This document shows positions 1 through 10,654 of a stretch of DNA of 64,000 nt, piece after piece (positions within the stretch are counted from its first letter, which is position 1; every line of letters begins with the position of its first letter). Both the position numbers and the translations under genes were made by a program. Source of the stretch: Leptodactylus fallax (taxonomy: Eukaryota; Chordata; Amphibia; Anura; Leptodactylidae); NCBI GenBank assembly GCA_947044405.1, contig CAMRHE010000063.1:5072501-5136500 (forward strand), in the 5' to 3' direction. The notes under the pieces are model-generated. The model did not search any database. It was not told the DNA's origin and saw only the letters and a list, made by a program, of their open reading frames with translations.

Positions 1-1256
1 GCTCTGTATATAGACAGCCGTGCTCCTAGTCACCGCCGCTATACCAGGGACACAGGTGTCTGCTTCCAGCACCAGAGGCAACAAGCTATTCCCTCTAGGA
101 ATAACCAGTAGATCACTGGGGATCTGACCATTGGGACCCCCCACTGATCTCGGGTCCTGTTTCTCCCCCATATGATTAGAACGATGATCCACAATGTGCG
201 CTGCCAATTTGTTTATTTCTTTGGAACTGTAAGAGATAATTCTGAACTCTACTTCTTTTCGGCAGTCACATAGAGATGAATGGAGCAGTAGCGCAAATGC
301 GGGACCCCTGCTCTGATGATTGTGGGGCTGCAGCGGACAGAATAGATAAGTGGGGGATGGCTGTTGTGATAGGTGATAAGCTTAAAATAAACCCATGAAA
401 AGGATTTATCCCCTATCTATAGGATAGGGGACAAATATCTGATCGGTGGGGGTCTGATGGAGCCAATGGAGTGTGCGCTTTATATATGATCACTTCCGGG
501 AAATATGCGCTAGCGCGTAGCTGCTGTACATTTCCTCCATTATGTGCACAAGATTTCTGAGCCCTATATGGGACAATGACTGACAATATCTGTAAAGTGC
601 TGCGGAATATGATGGCGCTATATAAGTAAGCTTAATAAATAAATAATAATTTCTGGCATAAATGATGGTAAATCTGGCTGGGCCCTTTTCGTAGAAGCGT
701 TTCAGAAACAAACAAAAAAATAGCGCTGCCGCGTACACCAGAAAAATGGCACAGTGATGTTAACTGAAACAGGACACATGGTGTGAATGCAGCCCAGCCG
801 GCAGAAACTTTACAGCAGCTTGTGCTCCAGTGGCGTTTCTCTGGGCTCAGGCCAGGCGGGCGAGCCTTCACTCCTCGCAGGCATTGATGAGCTTTGGGTT
901 CCCATTACTCTGTTTCAGGTTCATCGGTTGTCCTTCCTTGGAGCACTTTTGGTAGTTACTAACTAATACATACCATGAACACCCCACAAGACCAGTCATG
1001 TCGGAGATGGCAGTGTCCCCACAGTTATCTGGTCACCACATTTTGGCCCATGGCAATGTATGTGATATCCTTACACCTGCCCATTTTTCTTGCTTACAGT
1101 ACAATGTGGAAGATTCCTCACCCCCTGTGTGTAAGTGGCAAACAAAAGTCAAACTGTGGCTTTGCAATTTTTTTTTTTTTTAGACACTTCTTGCGCAAAT
1201 AGCCTCTTTTACGCCATGCTCGCCACTTTCTGTAAAGGAGGCAGGGTGTGGATAGA
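1..1256. other. Intergenic, no gene seen; short repeat tail
   Basis: No coding exon could be supported. At about 579-650 there is a dispersed repeat tail (TGTAAAGTGCTGCGGAATATG followed by GCGCTATATAAGTAAG and an A/T-rich run). The same tail recurs near 26972-27030 and, inverted, near 44001-44085 and 54025-54105. It looks like the 3' end of a LINE or SINE family. Around 360-470 there is a fragment of another dispersed repeat containing the words GGATAGGGG and TCTGATCGGTGGGGG. The open frames here are short and have no recognisable domain. Confidence 0.5.
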
Positions 1257-1268
1257 TCATCAATATTA

Positions 1269-2130
1269 TATCAGCGGTATGACACCGGGCACCCTCACAT
1301 ATCAGCGATATGATACCGGGCACCCTCAAGTATCAGCGGTATGACACCTGGCACCCTCACGTATCAGCGGTATGACACCGGGCACCCTCATGTATCAGCG
1401 ATATGACACCGGGCACCCTAACGTATCAGCAGTATGACACCAGGCACCCTCACGTATCAGCGATATGACAACATGCACCCTCACATATCAGCGGTATGAA
1501 ACAGGGCACCCTAACGTATCAGCGGTATGACATCGGGCACCCTCACATATCAGCAGTATGACACCGGGCACCCTCACATATCAGCGATATGATACCGGGC
1601 ACCCTCAAGTATCAGCGGTATGACACCTGGCACCCTCACGTATCAGCGGTATGACACCGGGCACCCTAACGTATCAGCGGTATGACACCGGGCACCCTCA
1701 CGTATTAGCGATATGACAACGTGCACCCTCACATATCAGCGGTATGAGACAGGGCACCCTAACGTATCAGCGGTATGACACCGGGCACCCTCATGTATCA
1801 GCGATATGACACCGGGCACCCTAACGTATCAGCGGTATGAGACAGGGCACTCTAACGTATCAGCGGTATGACACCGGGCACCCTCATGTATCAGCGATAT
1901 GACACCGGGCACCCTAACGTATCAGCGGTATGAGACAGGGCACCCTAACGTATCAGCAGCATGAGACAGGGCACTCTCACATATCAGTAGTATGACATCG
2001 GGCACCCTCACATATCAGCAGTATGACATCGGGCACCCTCACATATCAGCGGTATGGTGTCGGGCACCCTCACATATCAGCGGTGTGACATCGGGCACCC
2101 TCACATATCAGTGGTATGACACCAGGCACA
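1269..2130. repeat. 31-bp minisatellite, about 28 copies
   Basis: Tandem array with a unit of about 31 bp that begins TATCAGCGGTATGACACC and continues GGGCACCCTCACG. Copies differ at a few recurring positions (GCGG/GCGATAT, ACACC/AGACAGG/ACATC, CTCACG/CTAACG). Variants come back in the same order, so blocks of several units seem to have been duplicated together. The last copies (about 1980-2130) are the most diverged. Intergenic, with no gene reading through it. Confidence 0.93.
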
Positions 2131-2779
2131 TATCAGCTGATCACATTAATCATATGGCCCTATAATAGTCCTGTTCTAGTGAATGAGGCTGAGCTGCAAT
2201 TCCAAGCACAGCCTAAACACATAAAGAGGCGAGGTAATAAAAAAAAACAGTATTTTTGCTTTTTTTATGGCAGCCATCTTACTGAATAAATAACATGTTA
2301 CATTTACAATCTAGTAGACTAAAAGACTACTAGAATACAGCTGGTCCTGAACATAAGGATTCAGCCGCTGTGCGCACTGGGATTTAGCCTGCTGTATACA
2401 GTATAGGGATGCTAGATCCTAGTTGGCTAAAGTACCAGATGCATCTGAGCATTAGAACAGTGTTTCTCAACTAGTAACAAAACCTTCCAGCCAGGTACCC
2501 CCAAAAGCAATCAGTTATAATTGGCAGCTAAATAAGGGGGTAGGGGAGTATGTTGGGCATCTAGGAGATTGTACCGCTCTTCTGGGAGTCTCCCAGACAT
2601 TCCTGGGAGAGTTGGGAAGTATTACTATGAGACACACTTAACCAGACACATTTAATGTCAGTCCAGGTGATGACTGCATTTCACTGACTGACCGCACCTT
2701 GTCTGAACTAGAATGTCTCAGGATTTTTTTCGTGTTTGGGTTCAGCAGCTTGGGTCCCTGATTCGTTTTAGGTCGAACT
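2131..2779. other. Intergenic, no gene seen
   Basis: AT-rich sequence between two tandem arrays. I see no exon, RNA gene or clear transposon terminus. Confidence 0.4.
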
Positions 2780-2784
2780 GCATA

Positions 2785-3070
2785 CTGGGGCAGGGGGCTT
2801 CTGGGGAACATATTATATTGTGTGGGGCCACTGTGGAGCATTATACTGGGGGGCACTGTGGGGAGCATATTACATTGTGTGGGGCATTTTATATTGTGTG
2901 GGGCTCCTGGGGAGCAGATTATACTGTGTGGGGCCAATAAGGTGTATTATACTGTGTTAGGGCTCTGGGTGGAGCATATTATACTGTGTGGAGCATTATA
3001 TACCATATGGGGCCACTGTGAGGGTCTCAGGGGAGCATTGTATACCATGTGGAGCATTATACTTGAGGAG
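2785..3070. repeat. Degenerate minisatellite (GTGTGGGGCCACTGTGGAGC type)
   Basis: Imperfect tandem units of roughly 28-36 bp built on TATACTGTGTGGGGC, CACTGTGGAGC and ATTATA. A second, smaller copy of the same repeat lies at about 33870-34020, so this is a dispersed element rather than a single-locus array. Open frames across it (2713-3094) are products of the repeat and are not taken as genes. Confidence 0.75.
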
Positions 3071-3980
3071 GGGGAGCCTCAAAATTCCTACTAGCAGTCA
3101 CAATATTTAACAGACAGCTACAGCAGCTTCATCTGGTAAATGAATAAAACCAGTCACTGCATAATAATAGATTTTTATCCCAATTGTCCATTATTTGCGC
3201 TCCTACATGAGTAACTGACTGACTATCTCTCAAAACTTCAATCACTTCAGTTGGTTCAGATATTATAATAGGTTTTTTACACTTTCTTTTTATACAGTTT
3301 GTTTTTCATGGTCATATACTTACAAAATCGATAAATTACAAGTCTACAATCGATTAGTCACGCCTGGCTGATGAAGTCCTGTTTATAACCTGCAGCGGCG
3401 GACTGTGTTCAAACTGCGGTCAACAGCGCCATCCGGTGGTCACAACTGGTTCTGCAACAAATAAGGTTTATAACAATGATTTCAGTTTCAACCTCCGACC
3501 AAAGTATAAACGTAGACAAAATATTTTATTCTTATATAATCTTTTTCGGGATAGTTTGGGCATTTATGTGCAAAGAACAGTTAGGACTCGAGCGCTAAAA
3601 CTAGTGCTCATGATGAACTACAAATGCCAGCACGTTCTGCCTTGCTAAACCCATTCTTTGTAAAGGTTTCTCAATTTCTACTTTTGTAAACATTTCTTCA
3701 TAAAACTAAGAAATGTATCGCCATAGATTGTGTGTGGTTGTTCTAAACACTGTGCACTACACGCCATGGCCAGCAGGGGGCTGGTATTACGATATTGCTT
3801 GTTGTGCACATTAACAAGCTGAATAAACGCGGCTTCAGGAATGACTAATAATATTAAAATACAGAGTGCAAAGAGGTGATCGTATAATATAAAACCCAGC
3901 CCGTATATAACTTCTGAGAAAAGGAACCACCTCGGTACACACTAAGTGATGTACAAAATCTCTGCATCGGTTTACATGGC
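3071..3980. other. Intergenic, no gene seen
   Basis: Unique-looking AT-rich sequence upstream of the tRNA. No coding exon or repeat boundary could be fixed. A 62-codon minus-strand frame (3835-4023) overlaps the tRNA and is not credible. Confidence 0.4.
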
Positions 3981-4062
3981 GCTGTGATGGCCGAGTGGTT
4001 AAGGCGTTGGACTTGAAATCCAATGGGGTCTCCCCGCGCAGGTTCGAACCCTGCTCGCAGCG
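3981..4062 (+). tRNA. tRNA-Ser(TGA)
   Basis: An 82-nt class II tRNA. The acceptor stem pairs GCTGTGA (3981-3987) with TCGCAGC (4055-4061), followed by discriminator G. The D arm has TGGCCGAGTGGTTAAGG. The anticodon stem TTGGA/TCCAA encloses loop CTTGAAA, giving anticodon TGA. The long variable arm TGGGGTCTCCCCGC is typical of serine tRNAs. The T arm has GGTTCGAACC, which also carries the B box. A TTTT run at 4067-4070 can end Pol III transcription. There is no intron and CCA is not encoded. Relative to the vertebrate tRNA-Ser(TGA) I remember, only the acceptor stem differs, and pairing is kept. Confidence 0.97.
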
Positions 4063-4450
4063 AATCCTTTTAACTTCTCCAATATTGTATAAAATTTTTA
4101 TTCAATCTACTATAATTAGTGTTTTTTTTTCTTCTACAAAATGGACGACACTGTATTTTTGTAATCCATTTACTTCACTATCAATCCATTCTTTTGTTAC
4201 CCACAACCTCCAATCACAATGCAAAATGAAAGCTGTGCTGTGATTGGTTGCTATGGCTACATACCGCTATGTCCCCTATATTTCTTTTACCACCAGTCCA
4301 TAATATCGCTAGTTTCGTGTAATACGTCACTACACGAATGACCTGGTTATAATATTGGGGGTCTCGATTTTGCTATCAAGGACACTTGTTCTTTTTTTCA
4401 CGCATTGTCATTATATAATGGAAGAGTGAAGAAATCAGACGATACCTTTT
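4063..4450. other. Intergenic, no gene seen
   Basis: AT-rich spacer downstream of the tRNA; only the short Pol III terminator T run is interpretable. Confidence 0.4.
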
Positions 4451-4794
4451 AGGATGTGTTCACACGGCGGAAAATTTTCTGCCCCCGGAGTTTTCGCCGC
4501 GGTCTGCCGCGTTGGGATTCCGATGCAGTACATCAGCATTCCATCGCGGCATCCCGCTCCTGATTAGGCTCAGATGAATGGGCCTAATCAGGAGCGCGTC
4601 TCGAGCCGCGGACACCGCGGGCGGAATCCGCGGCAAGATTGGTCATGTTGCTTTTTTTTTTCCACTAGCGGTAAAAAGCCGCTAGAGTTAAAAAAACGCT
4701 ACTGACTCCCATTGAAATGAATGGGAGGAGTTTTTTCAGGCGGATTCCACGTCAAAATCCGCTGCCAAAAAACTCCGTGTGAACACAGCCTTAG
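4451..4794. repeat. Foldback MITE, TGTGTTCACACGG termini
   Basis: About 344 bp with inverted ends: AGGATGTGTTCACACGG on the left and its complement CCGTGTGAACACAGCCT on the right. The interior is itself largely palindromic and GC-rich (CGGAATCCGCGGC, CCTAATCAGGAGC). A second copy in opposite orientation at 54400-56327 has been split by a Tc1 element. I do not know the superfamily. Confidence 0.8.
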
Positions 4795-5029
4795 AGGCTG
4801 AGTATATTTGATGGTAAGCTTTCGGAAGTACCAGCTCCCTTCATCAGACATGGTGTGGCCATTATATAAAACATGCTAATGTGAATTTGTTGGGACTGTT
4901 CCTACTTTTAGGGGTCCCAACAAATATTTGTCCCAGACACTGCACACACAGAAATTGTCCGCTACCTATTTCATTAGTTTACTAAGTAACACCGCCCTGC
5001 ACATGGTGTGTGACGCCAGCGGAAAATGA

Positions 5030-5425
5030 GCAGGGAGAGGGCACTTCCGAGCGGGGACAAGGGGGTATTATTAATGAGCAGGGGCAGTAGGGCACTATTA
5101 CTGAGCGGAGGCACTAAGGGGGTATTATTATTACTAGCAGAGGCAGTAGGGCACTATTACGCGCACAGGGGTAGTAAACAGGGGCAGTAGGGCACTATTA
5201 CTGAACAGAGTCACTAAGGGGGTATTATTATTACTAAGCAGGGGCAGTAGGGCACTATTACTGAGCAAATGCACTAAAAGGGCACTGTTATTAATGAGGG
5301 GTGGCACTAGAGAGCGCCATTACTGAGCGAGCACACTAAGGCGGTATTAGCACTAATGAGCGGAGGCACTAGGGGGGCATTATTACTGAGCAGAGGCACT
5401 AGGGGGCACAATTACTAGCAGCCAC
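5030..5425. repeat. Degenerate minisatellite, GGCACTA/GGGCACTATTACTGAGC units
   Basis: Imperfect units made of GGGGCAGTAGGGCACTATTA and GGCACTAAGGGGGTATTA, about 40-50 bp per repeat, eight or more copies with strong drift. Intergenic. Confidence 0.75.
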
Positions 5426-6074
5426 AGCGGCTAACCTGTGTACAGCAGTCCTGTGTAAAATATAGAGGTGCGGCTTAGGTAGGTTTACATTTTATCTGCT
5501 GCACTGTTTTGTCCAAATTCTTTAACCTGTAAACGGAGGTGTGGCCTGCAAAAATGTTCTAACATTGCCAGCTGTGTATATAAGCAGATACCATAATGTA
5601 GTACTGAATTATAGTAGTTAGGCCTCAACCAGGCAGTTGTAATGTGGGCGGATTTTAGTGTCTGTATTACAGCCACAATAACTAGTCACCACTTATGCTA
5701 AAAAAGTGGAGCACTATTAATGTGGGCGGCCTCCAGCTTGGGATTACTGTATTTCCCAATGCTAGAGACTAAATTTAGCAGCACCTTGTACACGTAGGTT
5801 GTTCTTTGTGCAGTTCTGCAGTAGGTCACTTTCCATCCACTGGGTGTTACCTTGCTCTTTGCATTACTACACTGCAGTAAATTGACAGTCAATAAGGAAG
5901 AGGGGGGAGACGGGGGGCTTTGCCATTGGGCATAGCAGTGTAATACATATGCTAAAATCAGGCCCAACCACTGTCCCAAACCCCCATAGAAGTGAACATC
6001 TGGCCACATATGTGCACCATTCATGGAGCCTTCAGCAGTGGGGCCCCCAGTAATCCAGCACTTATCCCCTATAC
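5426..6074. other. Intergenic, no gene seen
   Basis: No gene could be supported. A 157-codon minus-strand frame at 5698-6171 has no recognisable domain and runs into the hAT-like repeat to its right, so it is not called. Confidence 0.4.
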
Positions 6075-6240
6075 CAGGGGTCAGCAACCTCTGGTATCCC
6101 AACTGCTGTGAAACTACAAATCCCAACATGCTCCTTTCACTTATTTGTGAGTTCCAAGAACAGTAGAGCAAGTATGCATGCTGGAAGTTGTAGTTTTACA
6201 ACAGCTGGAGTGCCAAAGGTTGCCTACCCATGCCCTATAT
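6067..6240. mobile_element. hAT-like MITE with 8-bp target duplication
   Basis: The body is about 6075-6232. The left end CAGGGGTCAGCAACCTCTGG mirrors the right end, which reads back as CATGGGTAGGCAACCTTTGG. Flanks CCCTATAC (6067-6074) and CCCTATAT (6233-6240) look like an 8-bp target duplication, as expected for hAT elements. Each arm carries an ACTACAA...CATGC word (ACTACAAATCCCAACATGC on the left; GCATGCTGGAAGTTGTAGT on the right), which resembles the ZNF143/THAP11 promoter motif. Confidence 0.75.
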
Positions 6241-7799
6241 TGTCAAGCCAAGTCAGTTGTAAAGCAAAGAGCCAGGTAAGCTCTTCTGCCATGTATGCAG
6301 CTGCCTTTAATTGATCCAGCACGTAATAATATATTTACCGGTCTGAGGCTACTTTGGTTCCCCCATTACAGGTCTGTGCTTGGAAAGTGGTATAATGACA
6401 CTGCTGCGAGTCCATACACGTCACAGTGACATGTCATCCAGAGTAGTGACATCACTACATAATGGAGACAGGACATAACGGCACTAAGGAACAGAACTGT
6501 CTGCAGCACTGTAGGAGTAAAGCTGGCCAAACACTTTAGATAGCTGTCAGATGAACCCTCTTTTAGCCTGGATGCCTTTCTAAAAACACTACAGATTATG
6601 GGGTTTAGATTTTTTGGTAAGGACAAGTTGATCCAGTGTTTTATACGTACTGCCATTTGAAGTCAGGAATTTTTTACCTTGACATGGGGCAGTTGGCATC
6701 AGCCTCATGGTTTTTTTTGCCTTCCTATGGATTAACACTCTAGGGTTATAGGTTGAACTTGATGGACCTCTGTCTTCTTCCAACCTCCTCTATGTAACTA
6801 ATCCTCCTGCACTTTCCCCATATACATGTATGCTTTGCTCAGCTGCACATGCAGCGATAGGAGTCCCTATCAGGAAACTCCGCCGGAAGAGACTTGCAAA
6901 AAAAACAGCCTTCTCTCTATGGGTTAGTAACGCATAGATGTTTTGCAAGCTTTACCAATAGATGACATATCCTTAGGATAGGCCACCAAATTAAAGCTCA
7001 GAAAGTGCTTGCAGGACCCCCACAGATAGCTGCGATACCAAGCAGTCACTAAACTGTACGGAAAACATTAATAAAATAAAAAATACATAAACTCCATTTG
7101 AAATTTGAAGTTTTTACTTAAAACAAAACAAAAAAAACAACACCATGAACATTATGAAGACCACCCACTGGGTGCATAAAGAGTAAAAGGGAGTGGCAGC
7201 AGTTCTGACCCTCTAAAACGCTGACAGTGTATACATACGTGGGGTGATGACCATGCCATAACTAAGAAATCCACAGTTTAATGCCCTAAGTGCCGTGATC
7301 ACAAGTGGCTAGGAGGCAACCCAGTCATGTGACTTCCTGCTCTGAGTGACAACTCTAGCTGTTTTCTGATTGGACACTAGAGCCATCACTCAGTAGACCA
7401 TTGCGATGCTGGGCGTATCAAGACATATATTTCTCAGTCATGTAAGCTACATGACCATTACCCAGGTATGCTTAGACTACTCTTTGCATCTATCTCTTTA
7501 CTCTATACAGCACTGTCAGAAGTCTAAAGGGGGTCAACACTGCTGACAGACTCCCTTTAAACCTGCTGTAACATGATATAAGGAGTGTGATGTACTAGGT
7601 ATTGGCAGCTAGTCTATGTAAATTACATGAACATAAAATTCCTGAGAAAGTTCAATGAGTCCAGCACAAGGATAGCCGCCATATTTCTTTACTGATATGT
7701 CCGGGGTGATAGGATGACGAGTGCGGTTCATACAGTCTGGATGCAAGAAACCTCACCAGTCTCCCAAAGGTAAGTCCATCACACAAAAATAAACACATC
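6241..7799. other. Intergenic, downstream of MED7
   Basis: No coding exon seen. Since MED7 reads leftwards, its 3' UTR must lie in the right-hand part. I saw no AATAAA on the minus strand; a possible variant ATTAAA (TTTAAT on the plus strand) is at 7277-7282. This end point is a weak guess. Confidence 0.35.
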
Positions 7800-8477
7800 T
7801 TATGTCATCTCATCAATGATACCACACATGGCTGCATCCTTATCTACTTTAGAAGAGGTTGATGCCTCTGGAGTAATGTCCTGCGGGTCTATAGTGGGTT
7901 CCTGCAGCTCCATAGGTTCAGTCTTAATGGTGACTCCACTATCAGGCATAGGCAGGTCATCGGGCAGTGAGGCCAAGCAGTTCTGTATCATCTCCATTAC
8001 CCTCTCCAGATGCTTCTGGAACCTCTCGGCTGTCTCTAGGCGTTGTCTTTTCTGCACTTCCATCATCACTCGGAGAGTCTCGCGGGCTTGGTGAGGCCGG
8101 TACTCATTAATAAGGTGATGCATGTGAACAAACAGCAGCTTCAGGTCCTCCAGCTTCTCCTCCCGCTTTATGCTTCCAGGGCTTCGGATCAGAACATCCA
8201 GTAGGTCTAGGAAGTTGACCAGGATGGACATGTTGAGTTTCCTTAGCTCCTTTTTGTGGTCAAACTGCTGAGGATGGAGTCGTTCAATGCCCTGACTCTC
8301 TAGGGGCCGGATGATCAGGTCATCGCACTGAAACTGGTTCCCAAACATCATGTAGCTGTCCTTGACCGGAGGAGGAGGTTTAGGGACTAACCCTTTACGT
8401 ACATTGTCATCTGTATATTCTTTGATGTACTGCACAGGTGGAAGAGGCAGAGCGCTCACTTGCTGGGGTTCACCCAT
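7800..8477 (-). CDS. med7: Mediator complex subunit 7 (MED7)
   Basis: A 225-residue protein (human about 233). MED7 is a subunit of the Mediator middle module in the nucleus, where it pairs with MED21 and links activators to RNA polymerase II. Recognised from the proline-rich N terminus ([15 protein letters not shown], residues 11-25), [19 protein letters not shown] (28-46), [19 protein letters not shown] (78-96), and the long helix region [24 protein letters not shown] to about 168. The acidic tail has IKTE (184-187), a fit to the sumoylation consensus. The start at 8477 was chosen because a splice acceptor (CTCTTTTTCAG) ends at 8495, so the in-frame extension to 8606 is intronic. The whole coding sequence is in one exon, as I recall for the human gene. 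Intact, no oddities. Confidence 0.96.
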   Translation of the reverse strand: MGEPQQVSALPLPPVQYIKEYTDDNVRKGLVPKPPPPVKDSYMMFGNQFQCDDLIIRPLESQGIERLHPQQFDHKKELRKLNMSILVNFLDLLDVLIRSPGSIKREEKLEDLKLLFVHMHHLINEYRPHQARETLRVMMEVQKRQRLETAERFQKHLERVMEMIQNCLASLPDDLPMPDSGVTIKTEPMELQEPTIDPQDITPEASTSSKVDKDAAMCGIIDEMT

Positions 8478-9404
8478 TTTGACAAGGAACGGATCTGAAA
8501 AAGAGGACAAAGAAAGTTTTGGTATATTAAAGAAGAAGGTGCCACAAAAACATCGATATCCTAATGCCATCACTATCTGATCGGTGGGATGTGTTTCTCC
8601 TCCCATTGTACATTCAGCCCGAGTGTAAGCATGTCACTTGGTGGATGGCGCTCACATTCACTTGGAGCATGGATCAGGCAGAAACAAACACCTCCCATTT
8701 TTGGCAGGCAGACCCCCACCAATCAGATAATTTATCCTCTATCCTATGGCTATGTGACATCACAGTCATATTGTCATGTGGCCTGTTGCCAGCTCAGTCC
8801 CATACAAGTAAATGGGCTGAGCTGTAATACCAAGTACAGCCACTATAGAATGGACAGCGCTGTGCTTGGCTTTCTGTAAAAAGGCTGCGGCACCCGCTGC
8901 GCCCCGTGAATATAGTGATCTCTTCAAACAGCTGAATGGCAGGAGTGTCAAGGATAGGTCATCAATTACTAAGCCTGAAAACCCCTTTAATACCTTGTGC
9001 TCAGAGTTACCTATAGCAAAAGCTTTAGGGACCTAATCACACAATAAGGCCCAATTGAAGTCTGTCCACAGTTTCTATGAAACTGCATCAAAATGCACTG
9101 TGTTCTGTACAACTAATGCAGTCAGTCACAACAGCATAGTAACCGTGGATATAAACCGCACCATGTCCTGTGAATGTAGTCTGAATGAAGTCATATGACC
9201 AGAGGAGTAAGCTTGGTGTGCAATCACACTATTGCAGTGATCGGAATCTTTGGGTTCATTCAACTGCAAGATCAGAACTCAGTCATACGGAAGATGGTTA
9301 TAACACAATGCACACTATGGAGAAGCGAAGCTGAAGACGCACAAGCAGCCTGAAGAGAGTACATACTGTTATATTACACACATTGAAGCCTCCTCTACCA
9401 GTAC
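8478..9404 (-). other. med7: MED7 5' UTR junction and intron
   Basis: On the minus strand the acceptor CTCTTTTTCAG ends at 8495, so 8478-8494 is 5' UTR of the coding exon. A matching donor (CAG/GTACTGG) is at 9404, making a single intron of about 910 bp. The intron carries dispersed repeat words such as GGATAGGTCATCAATTA and AACCCCTTTAA (8950-8992), shared with other repeats in the window. Inferred from splice signals only, without transcript evidence. Confidence 0.65.
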
Positions 9405-9600
9405 CTGCTGCTCCACAAAAACAAATAGCTGGTCACTCCGCCTGCACAGCCCCCTCCACTCCGTACAACCCGGTGACACCGCTTCCCGGACGTGACGTCA
9501 TACACACCGCCGCCGCATCCGTAAAGGCCGCCTGTTGAAAAGAAGAGCGCTGATTGGCTGAGCGAAAGACTCGGCATGTGTATTTAATGCGCATGTCAGA
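9405..9600 (-). promoter_or_regulatory. med7: MED7 promoter and non-coding first exon
   Basis: A compact promoter-like segment. There is a perfect palindromic CRE, TGACGTCA, at 9493-9500 and a CCAAT box in minus orientation (ATTGG at 9553-9557, in CTGATTGGCTG) about 55 bp upstream of it. GC and CpG content is locally higher, with no TATA box. The start site probably lies between about 9410 and 9490, followed by a short first exon ending at 9405. CRE/ATF and NF-Y sites are common in housekeeping TATA-less promoters, which suits a Mediator gene. Confidence 0.6.
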
Positions 9601-10110
9601 AAAAGAAGCTGGTGCTGACGCTAGAGGGCGCTGGGTAGTGAGGCAGAGAGGTGGTTGTGGATAGTAGTTCTAGGCGGTGTAACCTGAGGGAGATGCTAGA
9701 AATGGTGGAAAATATGTTCAGAGAAGGAAGCTTGAGAAAATAAAAGTATACATATATATATTAGTGCTACATAATGTGCTTGGTTAGCGCTACAGGTTTA
9801 AATTCACTGTGTATACACCCTTACTTTTCTGCTGCCGTTTGAAAATGTGAAATGGCGCCCCCATAGTTGCTACTTGGTCAGCCCCAGAGCTATTCCTCCC
9901 ATCATAACGCCCTCCACCTGCGGGGAATAGCTATAGGGGATGCAGAGGTAGCAGTCTGTACTGGGCCCTAAAGGTCCCTCTGCCACATAATATATACCAC
10001 AAAGTAGCTAGGCACCCCATTGCAGATTTTGCACTTCTGCAGCATTGTATGGCTGCACCCCCATACCCAGCCCCCTCTGCTATGACAAATAAATTGCCCT
10101 AAGTTCAGGT
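9601..10110. other. Intergenic, no gene seen
   Basis: No exon seen. The part 9950-10080 (GGGCCCTAAAGGTCCC, CCACATAATATATACCAC) resembles a dispersed repeat also met near 12600-12720 and 43850-43980. Confidence 0.4.
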
Positions 10111-10111
10111 T

Positions 10112-10330
10112 CACATGTGGCAGGCACAGGACCCTGAGGGCCACGTCTGGCAGGCACAGGACCCTGAGGGCCACGTCTGGCAGGCACAGGACCCTGAGGG
10201 CCACGTCTGGCAGGCACAGGACCCTGAGGGCCACATGTGGCAGGCACAGGACCCTGAGGGCCACGTCTGGCAGGCACAGGACCCTGAGGGCCACGTGTGG
10301 CAGGCACAGGACCCTGAGGGCCACGTGGGG
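10112..10330. repeat. 30-bp minisatellite, 7 nearly identical copies
   Basis: The unit CAGGCACAGGACCCTGAGGG followed by CCACGTCTGG repeats with exact 30-bp spacing. The only variation is CGTCTGG/CATGTGG/CGTGTGG in the last bases. Because 30 is a multiple of 3, long frames stay open on both strands (9968-10546), giving repetitive translations. These are a by-product of the repeat and not genes. The near identity suggests recent expansion. Confidence 0.95.
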
Positions 10331-10654
10331 CGGCCCGGGGCCCTGTGGCAGGCAATGTACAAAATACTTTGTACAATGCCCGTCCAACACCTGTTAAATG
10401 GAATTAACCTTAAAATGAATTCCCTTTATGAATCTTGCTTTGTGCCCTGGGGCACAGTCCTGCAGGAACAGAAAATAAGACTTCCCCAAACTGGTCCCAT
10501 AAAGCTGGAAGCGACAATTATCCAAAATGTCTTAGTTGTCTTCTGAAGTATTAAGGTTTCCCTTCACAGGAATGAAGAGGCCTAAGCCGACCCCTAAAAA
10601 ACGACCCCATAACATTACCCCTCCTCCACCAAACGATACCATTGACACAATGTA

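Noticed and set aside
1269..2130. CRISPR-like regular repeats
   Set aside because: Contiguous units without unique spacers in a vertebrate genome; an ordinary minisatellite.
5698..6171. 157-codon minus-strand frame
   Set aside because: No domain recognised, it overlaps a MITE, and no splice or promoter context supports it.
8478..8606. In-frame N-terminal extension of MED7 to a 268-residue protein
   Set aside because: The extension crosses a clear splice acceptor (CTCTTTTTCAG) and has no similarity to the family; MED7 starts [14 protein letters not shown].
9968..10546. Long overlapping frames with repeated LCLPxVALRV, QGPVPA or WQAQDPEGHV
   Set aside because: They are translations of the 30-bp minisatellite in several frames and strands.
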